From the NCBI GenBank assembly GCA_031285645.1, contig JAITVU010000195.1, positions 1 to 7,667 of the forward strand: a stretch of 7,667 nt of DNA, in the 5' to 3' direction. The position numbers were made by a program, and so were the translations under genes. A model generated the notes under the pieces. The model had not been told where the DNA came from and did no database searches. It saw only the letters and a program-made list of their open reading frames with translations. The stretch comes from Oscillospiraceae bacterium. GTDB lineage: Bacteria > Bacillota > Clostridia > Oscillospirales > Ruminococcaceae. How positions within the stretch are numbered: position 1 is the first letter of the stretch; each line of letters begins with the position of its first letter. This document shows positions 1 through 5,045 of the stretch, one piece after another.

Positions 1-113
1 TAACAGTATAACATAACCTCATAATAGATGCATGTCTTTTGTCCTGTTTTTAAAAGGGGGAACGCATTGCGTCCGGTGTTATATTGTGATATTATTAAGC
101 AGTAATTGATCTG

Positions 114-142
114 TTGGGCATTAATCAGTGTTATTGTATATA
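114..142 (+). promoter_or_regulatory. Possible sigma-A promoter for the pilus operon
   Basis: TTGGGC (114-119) and TATATA (137-142) are separated by 17 bases, a good fit to the -35/-10 layout of a housekeeping promoter. The surrounding DNA is AT-rich, unlike the coding DNA that follows. Transcription would start near 150 and give a leader of about 110 bases before pilC. The -35 box matches the consensus only in its first three bases, so this is a moderate prediction. An upstream gene could also read through into the operon. Confidence 0.35.
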
Positions 143-176
143 AGTAAGCGTATCAATAGAGCATAATAAGTGCGCG

Positions 177-220
177 CCGCGCCTTCGGGAACGCGGAACA
201 GGCATGGGATGCCCGTTCCG
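177..220 (+). promoter_or_regulatory. Two competing hairpins in the pilC leader
   Basis: Hairpin B has arms CGGAAC (194-199) and GTTCCG (215-220), extended inward by GGCAT (201-205) and ATGCC (209-213) around a GGG loop, with a single A/C mismatch. Hairpin A has arms CCGCG (177-181) and CGCGG (192-196). The two share bases 194-196, so both cannot form fully at once. No run of T follows, so neither is a standard terminator. Both lie between the predicted promoter and the ribosome binding site of pilC. A regulatory role is inference; the pairing is directly visible. Confidence 0.45.
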
Positions 221-262
221 GGTGGTATTGTGGTTGGGCACAGTGAAAGGATGACCGTCAAT

Positions 263-1336
263 ATGCCAGATCGAGAGAAGGATTTGAGGAAACCCGCGCG
301 GGATATGCTATCAAACAGCGAAATCGCGGCCTTCTGCGCCCAGGTGGCGATGATCATGAAATCGGGCATCGCGGTGAGCGAGGGCATCTCGATCATGCAT
401 GCGGACATGGAAAACAACCAGGGACGGGTCATGCTTGAACAGATGCTGGCTGAACTTGAAATGGGGGCGCCGTTTCATCAGGCGCTCGATAAAACGGGAA
501 AATTCCCTCAATACGTGATTGATATGACGGAAATGGGCGAGCGTTCCGGCAAGCTGGACGACGTCATGGATTCCCTGTGCGTCTATTATGAGCGCGAGGA
601 GGCGGTCTCCAAGAACATCCGCAGCGCGGTGACATATCCGCTCATTATGATCACAATGATGCTGCTTGTCATCATAGTCTTGATCGTCAATGTGCTGCCG
701 GTTTTCAATCAGGTCTTTTTACAGCTCGGCACTGAAATGTCCGGCTTCTCGAGAACCATGATGGATATGGGACAGGTGCTGGGACGGTATTCCATTGCGA
801 TTATTATCGTGGCGGCGGTTCTGCTGGCCGCGTTCTTCGCGTTCCGCAAAACCGCTACGGGCAGACAGTTTATGTTTAATTTCAAATCGCGTTTCTTCGC
901 CACGCGAAAGCTGATGACAAAAATCGCGTCGGGCCGTTTTGCGTCGACAATGTCCCTCATGCTTTCCAGCGGGCTTGATGTCGATCAATCCCTTGACATG
1001 GCGCATAAGATCGTGGAGAATCCCAGAACGCGCGAAAAGATCGCCAACTGCAAAAAGCTGATGGAGGGCGGCGACAATTTTTCGGATGCCATCGTCAAGG
1101 CCGATATTTTCACCGGCATTCACGCGCGGATGATCTCGGTCGGCTTTAAAACAGGTTCCGTTGATTCGGTCATGGATAAAATCGCCGACGCTTACGATGA
1201 GGAAGTTGAGAGCCAGATCGGCAACATCATCTCGATCCTTGAGCCCACGCTTGTCGCGGTTCTCTCCATCATCATGGGGCTGATACTCCTTTCCGTCATG
1301 CTGCCGCTTATGGGCATTATGACCTCTATCGGATAG
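263..1336 (+). CDS. pilC: Type IV pilus / type II secretion inner-membrane platform protein (PilC/GspF family)
   Basis: This is the polytopic platform protein that couples cytoplasmic ATPase motion to pilin insertion or removal in the membrane. It shows the family layout of two T2SSF domains, about residues 24-147 and 225-347, each starting with a helical segment of the FxxQ/xxM(L/I)xSG type (FCAQVAMIMKSGI and FASTMSLMLSSGL). Hydrophobic segments lie at about 125-147, 176-194 and 329-352. The repeated MGERSGKLDDVM and VGFKTGSVDSVM motifs mark the end of each repeat's cytoplasmic helices. The chosen ATG gives 357 residues, somewhat shorter than the usual roughly 400. It is preceded by AAAGGA (246-251) at 11 bases. 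The frame stays open upstream to a GTG at 170, but that stretch overlaps the leader hairpins and does not look like PilC; an ATG at 251 sits on the Shine-Dalgarno itself. It is the first gene of the operon here, followed 11 bases later by the next. Confidence 0.93.
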   Translation: MPDREKDLRKPARDMLSNSEIAAFCAQVAMIMKSGIAVSEGISIMHADMENNQGRVMLEQMLAELEMGAPFHQALDKTGKFPQYVIDMTEMGERSGKLDDVMDSLCVYYEREEAVSKNIRSAVTYPLIMITMMLLVIIVLIVNVLPVFNQVFLQLGTEMSGFSRTMMDMGQVLGRYSIAIIIVAAVLLAAFFAFRKTATGRQFMFNFKSRFFATRKLMTKIASGRFASTMSLMLSSGLDVDQSLDMAHKIVENPRTREKIANCKKLMEGGDNFSDAIVKADIFTGIHARMISVGFKTGSVDSVMDKIADAYDEEVESQIGNIISILEPTLVAVLSIIMGLILLSVMLPLMGIMTSIG

Positions 1337-1347
1337 GGGGCGCTGTT

Positions 1348-1710
1348 ATGCGTAACCGATTTGCCAGAAAAAGCAGGGACTTTTTCATATTAAAGGATGT
1401 TCTGCTGCCCGTGGCCATTGTGCTGGCGGCCATACTGATTATGAATAAAGGCCTCGACGCCTTGGGTATGCGCACGGAATACGAACAGCTTGAAGCCGCG
1501 CGCAACGCCATAAACAGGGCGGCGGTTCAGTGCTATGCACTGGAGGGCCAGTATCCGCCGAATGTGCAGTATTTAGTCGATAATTACGGCCTGCGCGTGG
1601 ATGGGGAGAAGTACGTTATCCATTATCAGGCTTTCGCGTCCAATATTATGCCCGATATCGATGTGATACCGAAGGACTTAAGCAAGTTGGCCATCGGCCA
1701 CGAGGACTGA
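1348..1710 (+). CDS. Small pseudopilin-like membrane protein without a prepilin cleavage site
   Basis: This is a 120-residue protein with a basic N-terminus (MRNRFARKSR), one hydrophobic segment at about residues 18-34, then an amphipathic helix (about 43-64) leading into CYALEGQYPPNVQYLVDNYG. The spacing of tyrosine, glycine and YP after a long N-terminal helix resembles the GspG/major pseudopilin region after helix alpha-1. However, there is no glycine followed four to five residues later by glutamate before the membrane segment, so prepilin peptidase processing is not expected. The start is supported by a GGGGG run (1336-1340) seven bases upstream, which overlaps the pilC stop. Its place between pilC and other pilin-like genes points to a structural or assembly role in the pilus. 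I do not recognise a named family with certainty. The assignment as pseudopilin-like is inference from layout and weak motif similarity. Confidence 0.75.
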   Translation: MRNRFARKSRDFFILKDVLLPVAIVLAAILIMNKGLDALGMRTEYEQLEAARNAINRAAVQCYALEGQYPPNVQYLVDNYGLRVDGEKYVIHYQAFASNIMPDIDVIPKDLSKLAIGHED

Positions 1711-1748
1711 TTTTTGGCTTACGGCCTGCCGCAGCGGCCGTGAACATC

Positions 1749-1782
1749 GCGCAAGCGTCATATTTTTAGTATTGCGCTTTTT
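1749..1782 (+). terminator. Possible internal terminator or attenuator in the pilus operon
   Basis: GCGCAA (1749-1754) pairs with TTGCGC (1772-1777) and five T follow at once (1778-1782), which is the layout of an intrinsic terminator. The loop is long (17 bases) and the stem only 6 bp, so termination would be partial at best. A separate small stem, ACGGCC (1721-1726) with GGCCGT (1736-1741), lies just upstream. The 104-base gap in an otherwise tight operon fits an RNA element that lowers expression of the downstream genes, but that role is inferred. Confidence 0.33.
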
Positions 1783-1814
1783 AAGTGTTGAGGCTGCGGG
1801 GAATAGGAGCCTGT

Positions 1815-2294
1815 ATGAAATCATCCGGTTCTCGCTCCCATATGATGGATATTTTATTTGCGCTGGCGCTTTTTTGCGTCTTCGCGGCGTCGGCGCTGAT
1901 GGTGGCTTTAATCGGCGCGCGCGTGTACCGAAACACGGTGGAGAATATGAATATTAACTTCGACACGCGCAGTTCCGTGACCTATGTGTCGACGAAGATT
2001 CGCCAGAGCGATGAGGCGGGCGCCGTTAAGGTGTCCGAAATCGCGGGTACGCCTGCGCTCCTGCTTGAGCAGAAAATCGGTGATAACACGTATCAGACCT
2101 GGATTTATCATTACGACGGGTCGCTCAGGGAGATCTTTACGCAGGAAGGCAATGAGATTGACCCCGAATTCGGCACCGTTATCATGGATATTGAGGATTT
2201 TTCAATCACGCAGGTTTCGGATAACCTGTACAGTGTCACATCCCTGGATCGAAAAGAGAATCCGGTTGAAATTATGGTTTCAACCCGGTCGTAG
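1815..2294 (+). CDS. DUF4860-like single-pass membrane protein of a pilus locus
   Basis: This 159-residue protein has a short polar N-terminus, one hydrophobic helix at about residues 12-35 (ILFALALFCVFAASALMVAL) and a soluble, probably extracytoplasmic, beta-rich domain. The stretch RSSVTYVSTKIRQSDEAGAV followed by TWIYHYDGSLREIF matches what I recall of DUF4860, a Firmicutes family found in pilus-like operons. The function of that family is not established. It could act as a minor pilin-like or accessory subunit, since the hydrophobic helix followed by a T/S-K-I-R-Q segment resembles PilW/GspJ-type architecture. No prepilin cleavage motif is visible. The ATG at 1815 is preferred because AGGAG (1805-1809) lies five bases upstream; the frame is open further up to a TTG at 1785 that lacks support. 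It follows a 104-base gap holding a possible attenuator. Confidence 0.82.
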   Translation: MKSSGSRSHMMDILFALALFCVFAASALMVALIGARVYRNTVENMNINFDTRSSVTYVSTKIRQSDEAGAVKVSEIAGTPALLLEQKIGDNTYQTWIYHYDGSLREIFTQEGNEIDPEFGTVIMDIEDFSITQVSDNLYSVTSLDRKENPVEIMVSTRS

Positions 2295-2372
2295 AACCTT
2301 TTGCCGGAGATGTTTTAAAGGGCACTTCGGCGGGCCTGACCTTGTCTTTACGCGTTGAAAGGAATGTTCTAT

Positions 2373-2789
2373 ATGCAGCGTCACGCGAAATCAGGACTTT
2401 TTTTAATAGAAATGATTATCGCCATTGCTTTTTTTGCCGTGTCCAGCGCCGTGTGCATCAGCTTGTTTGTGCAGGCGCACTTAAAAAGCGCCTTGACCCA
2501 TGAGACAAACATGGCTGTTGTTGTGGCGCAGTCCGCCGCCGAATGTTTCAAGGCAGCGAACGGATCGCCGGAGGAGACGGCCAGAATTCTGGCCTGTGAT
2601 ATGGATGAGGGCAAGCTTTATCTTTATTACGACAATGCGTGGAACCGGGTGACGTTCGGCGGGGATTACAGGGTCGGCATTACCATCGACACAACCGTAT
2701 CGCCTGTAAACGCGCTGATTGAGGTTTATGGGACGGACGACGGCGAGACCATTCACACGCTGTCGGTCAAAAAGTACGTATCCCGGTAA
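2373..2789 (+). CDS. Prepilin-like protein (type IV pilin/pseudopilin, class III-type leader)
   Basis: This 138-residue protein is the only one in the window with a convincing prepilin peptidase site. The short basic leader MQRHAKSG ends at Gly8 and is followed by LFLIEMIIAIAFFAVSSAVC, so the mature protein would carry the typical Glu at position 5 (Glu13 of the precursor) and a hydrophobic alpha-1 helix. Residue 1 of the mature protein would be Leu rather than Phe or Met. The C-terminal domain (about 75-136) is short and beta-rich, more like a minor pilin (PilV/GspI) than a major subunit. AAAGGA (2358-2363) at nine bases supports the ATG at 2373; an in-frame TTG at 2355 and ATG at 2364 sit on or before that site. 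The processing enzyme is not in the window. The prepilin class is well supported, the exact subunit role is not. Confidence 0.85.
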   Translation: MQRHAKSGLFLIEMIIAIAFFAVSSAVCISLFVQAHLKSALTHETNMAVVVAQSAAECFKAANGSPEETARILACDMDEGKLYLYYDNAWNRVTFGGDYRVGITIDTTVSPVNALIEVYGTDDGETIHTLSVKKYVSR

Positions 2790-2877
2790 GTTTTTTATTC
2801 ACGGGTTTTCCAGCGCCGGTGTGTGCTGTTAAAGCCGTTGTTTTGCCCGGGCAGCTTATTCGGAAGGGGGCTTTTTT

Positions 2878-3378
2878 TTGAGGGCCGAAAAAAAGAAGAC
2901 ATTCAGCCTCAGCGTCGGCGCGTCGTCGCTGCTCATTTTTTTCGTGATTCTCACGCTGACCACCTTTGCGACGTTATCCCTTGTGTCGGCGAACGCCGAC
3001 TATAACCTGAGCCTGAAGGCGGTCAGCGCGGCCGATATTTTTTACGCGGCCGATGCCGCCGCGGAAGAGAAGCTGGCGCTCATCGACGCGGAGCTTGGGA
3101 AAGCCGCCGGCGAAAATTTGACCGGCGAGGCTTATTACACGCGCGGTCTGGAGCTGGTCGCGGCTCTGAGCGGGGTTGAGACTTCAATGGAGAACGATAC
3201 GCCTGTGATCCGTTATATCATTCCCGTTACGGAGGGACAGGAGCTGAGGGTGGCGCTCACGCTCAATGATCCGGCGGCGGCGCAGCGCTATACATGCACC
3301 ATGTGGAAAGTGGTCAATACGGCCGACTGGGATTTGGAGGACGGAGAACTCAATCTCTGGCTCGGTGATACGGATTAA
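2878..3378 (+). CDS. PilX-like membrane-anchored protein of unknown function in the pilus operon
   Basis: This 166-residue protein starts with a basic patch (MRAEKKK) and a hydrophobic helix at about residues 15-38, continuing as a long helix through SANADYNLSLKAVSAADIFYAADAAAEEKLALID. The soluble remainder includes a PVIRYIIPVTEGQELRVALTL segment likely to be beta strands, and the tail is acidic (DLEDGELNLWLGDTD). The A-A-D-x-x-Y-A-A-D-A-A-A-E-x-K pattern resembles the alpha-1 helix of minor pilins of the PilX/GspK kind, but there is no Gly-(x)4-Glu cleavage motif. TTG at 2878 is the start because a strong GGAAGGGGG (2862-2870) lies seven bases upstream and no later ATG fits. Its position directly before pilT suggests a structural or priming role in the pilus. 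This is inference; no named family is recognised. Confidence 0.8.
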   Translation: MRAEKKKTFSLSVGASSLLIFFVILTLTTFATLSLVSANADYNLSLKAVSAADIFYAADAAAEEKLALIDAELGKAAGENLTGEAYYTRGLELVAALSGVETSMENDTPVIRYIIPVTEGQELRVALTLNDPAAAQRYTCTMWKVVNTADWDLEDGELNLWLGDTD

Positions 3379-3438
3379 GAGAGTCAGGCAATAATAGTGT
3401 TTGAAATGGCACTGCTGTACGCATGAGGAGGAAAACAA

Positions 3439-4500
3439 TTGGACATCATCCAGTTTCTTAAAGATGCTGTGAGCCAGCAGAGTTCGGATATATATATTAT
3501 AGCCGGGCGTCCTGTGACATATAAGGTACACGGCCACATGTCGGTGGAATCGGAAGAGCGCCTAGATCCGTCTAAAACGGAAAAGCTTGTAAAAGGGATT
3601 TATTTTCTTGCCGGTAACCGGGATGTGAGCCGCCTGGTGCAGACGGGCGACGATGATTTTTCCTTTGCTTTGCCCGGCGTATCGCGCTTCAGGGTCAGCG
3701 CGTATAAGCAGCGCGGCTCATTTGCCGCCGTTATCCGGGTTGTGCGTTTCGACCTGCCCGACCCCAAGGATATTTTTATTCCCGATGTCGTTTTGAATTT
3801 GGCGAACCATACCAGAGGAATGATTCTTGTTACGGGACCCGCCGGTTCGGGTAAATCCACATCTCTGGCCTGCATGATTGACCGCATCAACGCAACGCGC
3901 AATGATCACATTATTACGCTTGAAGACCCGCTGGAATATCTGCATCCCCATAAAAAGAGCATTGTGTCCCAGCGCGAGATATCGAGCGATACGGAAAGTT
4001 ATGTTAAGGCGCTCAGGGCCGCTTTGCGGCAGTCGCCGGATGTGATCCTGCTCGGCGAGATGCGCGACTACGAAACCATCAACGTGGCCATGACGGCCGC
4101 TGAAACCGGACACCTCGTCATTTCCACGCTGCACACAATCGGCGCCGCCAATACGATTGACAGAATCATCGACGCCTTTCCGTCAAACCAGCAACATCAG
4201 ATTCGCATACAGTTGTCCATGGTTTTGCAGGCGGTTGTCTCCCAGCAATTGATCCCCACTGAGGACAGGCGCATTGTGCCGGCCTTTGAGGTTATGATTG
4301 TGAACGGGGCCGTGCGCAACATGATCAGGGAGTCGAAAATCCACCAGATTGACACTGTGATCCAGTCATCCTCATCGGAGGGCATGATCACGATGGATAA
4401 CAGCATCATTAATCTGTGCAAACAGGGCGTCATATCGGAGAAGGAGGCGCTCATATACGCTTCGAACCCGGAAGCCATGTCCAAAAAACTCAATGTGTAG
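3439..4500 (+). CDS. pilT: PilT-type twitching motility / pilus retraction ATPase
   Basis: This is a cytoplasmic hexameric ATPase of the secretion-ATPase superfamily that powers pilus disassembly by acting on PilC. It has 353 residues, the usual PilT length. The N-terminal PAS-like domain (about 1-105) includes SDIYIIAGRPVTYKVHG, the PilT-like equivalent of SDLHLxxGxPPxxRxxG. The core has Walker A GPAGSGKST (133-141), an Asp box IITLEDPLEYLH (158-169), Walker B DVILLGEMRD (201-210) and a His box HLVISTLHT (225-233). AVRNMIRE (291-298) corresponds to the AIRNLIRE motif that distinguishes retraction ATPases from PilB. It lacks the tetracysteine zinc motif of PilB. The start is TTG, supported by GAGGAGG (3425-3431) at seven bases. 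It is the last gene of the operon and is followed within nine bases by a hairpin. All catalytic motifs are intact, so an active enzyme is expected. Confidence 0.96.
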   Translation: MDIIQFLKDAVSQQSSDIYIIAGRPVTYKVHGHMSVESEERLDPSKTEKLVKGIYFLAGNRDVSRLVQTGDDDFSFALPGVSRFRVSAYKQRGSFAAVIRVVRFDLPDPKDIFIPDVVLNLANHTRGMILVTGPAGSGKSTSLACMIDRINATRNDHIITLEDPLEYLHPHKKSIVSQREISSDTESYVKALRAALRQSPDVILLGEMRDYETINVAMTAAETGHLVISTLHTIGAANTIDRIIDAFPSNQQHQIRIQLSMVLQAVVSQQLIPTEDRRIVPAFEVMIVNGAVRNMIRESKIHQIDTVIQSSSSEGMITMDNSIINLCKQGVISEKEALIYASNPEAMSKKLNV

Positions 4501-4508
4501 AAATGCCG

Positions 4509-4537
4509 TGGCGATTCAAATTCAGTTTGAATCGCCA
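4509..4537 (+). terminator. Hairpin just after pilT, possible operon terminator
   Basis: A perfect 12-bp stem pairs 4509-4520 with 4526-4537 around a TTCAG loop, eight bases after the pilT stop codon. The arms include GGCGATTCAAA and TTTGAATCGCC. The following bases (TACTTATA) are only weakly T-rich, so it may stop transcription inefficiently or protect the 3' end of the mRNA instead. The position argues for a 3'-end role. Confidence 0.5.
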
Positions 4538-4555
4538 TACTTATACAGGCGGGAA

Positions 4556-4717
4556 ATATAGTCATATAGGTTTAAAACTGGTACAGTTTTAAACCACAGC
4601 GCGCTTTGCTCGCTGCCACGCCTCGGGCGGATATGACTATATAGGCCGCTTCGCGGCGCGCGGCGTTTGCCGCGTATTTAAAAAATGCGTCGCATTTTTA
4701 AACCTATACAGCTATAA
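4556..4717. repeat. Composite palindromic element made of consecutive hairpins
   Basis: Almost every base of this 162-base stretch can pair. Hairpins visible in order: 4569-4595 (12 bp, loop GTA), 4597-4615 (CAGCG/CGCTG with an inner GC/GC pair), 4619-4629 (CGCC/GGCG, loop TCG), 4645-4657 (GCCGC/GCGGC, loop TTC), 4659-4674 (CGCGGC/GCCGCG, loop GTTT) and 4677-4702 (AAAAATGC/GCATTTTT with TTT/AAA outside and one bulged A). Two larger inverted repeats frame them. ATATAGTCATAT (4556-4567) is matched exactly by its complement at 4631-4642, and TATAGGTTTAAAA (4565-4577) is matched exactly at 4696-4708; extended to the outer edges, the ends match at about 20 of 25 positions. There is no coding frame. 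The terminal inverted repeats and modular build suggest a MITE- or REP-like interspersed repeat, or a heavily structured RNA. That identity is inference. Confidence 0.7.
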
Positions 4718-4890
4718 TAAACGGAATAAAGAAATCCCCTTCGCAATCAAAAAAATTTTTAAATGTGTTTTAAGCGGCGATGGTTTTGCCCTATCGGGCC
4801 TGGAGGGTCTTCACAAACCTTGCGCAGAGATGCGGTCTGAGGAAATTTAAATGCGCGTTGCGGCATACTTTGGATCACGATTGCAAAAAA
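4718..4890. other. Non-coding stretch with no recognisable feature
   Basis: Between the palindromic element and the promoter of the next gene I see no coding frame with a ribosome binding site on either strand. Minor items are an A-run/T-run palindrome near 4750-4761 and a weak 4-bp stem GCCC/GGGC (4788-4799). It contains no tRNA and no riboswitch that I can recognise. Confidence 0.5.
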
Positions 4891-4894
4891 ATAC

Positions 4895-4923
4895 TGGTGA
4901 TTTGTAGAATAATGATGTATAAT
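4895..4923 (+). promoter_or_regulatory. Predicted promoter for the EAL-HDOD gene
   Basis: A perfect TATAAT at 4918-4923 is preceded by TG at 4916-4917. At a 17-base spacing the -35 position is TGGTGA (4895-4900), which matches the consensus at only three of six bases. A start near 4930 would give a leader of about 115 bases before 5046. The strong -10 box in non-coding DNA, followed by a well-supported gene, makes this plausible, and it implies the gene can be expressed separately from the pilus operon. Confidence 0.5.
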
Positions 4924-4988
4924 GACATTGAGTAGGTAACACTTTGGGAGAGCCGGGTGTGCCTGATCGGGATTAAGTTTTGAATAAA

Positions 4989-5018
4989 GGACGGGTTTTT
5001 CAGTGCCTGTGACCGTCC
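4989..5018 (+). promoter_or_regulatory. Stem in the leader of the EAL-HDOD gene
   Basis: GGACGG (4989-4994) pairs with CCGTCC (5013-5018) around an 18-base loop. The stem ends 13 bases before the AGGGGAG ribosome binding site (5032-5038). I could not match the leader to a known riboswitch class, including c-di-GMP aptamers. It may be only an incidental stem. Confidence 0.3.
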
Positions 5019-5045
5019 CGTTGGATATGTGAGGGGAGTAAGTCA

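Noticed and set aside
62..72. Operator-like palindrome ACGCA-T-TGCGT upstream of the pilus promoter
   Set aside because: It has only five bases per arm, is a single copy, and lies about 40 bases upstream of the -35 box. This is too little to call a binding site.
170..262. N-terminal extension of pilC starting from GTG at 170
   Set aside because: The extension lies over the leader hairpins, has no ribosome binding site at 170, and its residues do not resemble the start of a PilC protein. The Shine-Dalgarno at 246-251 supports the ATG at 263.
719..1123. Minus-strand open frame inside pilC
   Set aside because: It lies wholly within a confidently identified gene on the other strand, has no ribosome binding site, and its translation resembles no protein family.
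1984..2358. Plus-strand open frame overlapping the DUF4860-like gene
   Set aside because: It is an arginine-rich out-of-frame reading of the 1815-2294 gene and has no domain or credible start.
3718..4134. Minus-strand open frame inside pilT
   Set aside because: It is antisense to the Walker and Asp box region of a well-conserved ATPase and has no signal of its own.
4556..4717. CRISPR array
   Set aside because: The repeats are inverted and differ in sequence and length; there are no regularly spaced direct repeats with unique spacers.
4924..5045. c-di-GMP riboswitch controlling the EAL-HDOD gene
   Set aside because: The conserved core sequences of the c-di-GMP-I aptamer are not visible, and I could not fit the c-di-GMP-II layout.
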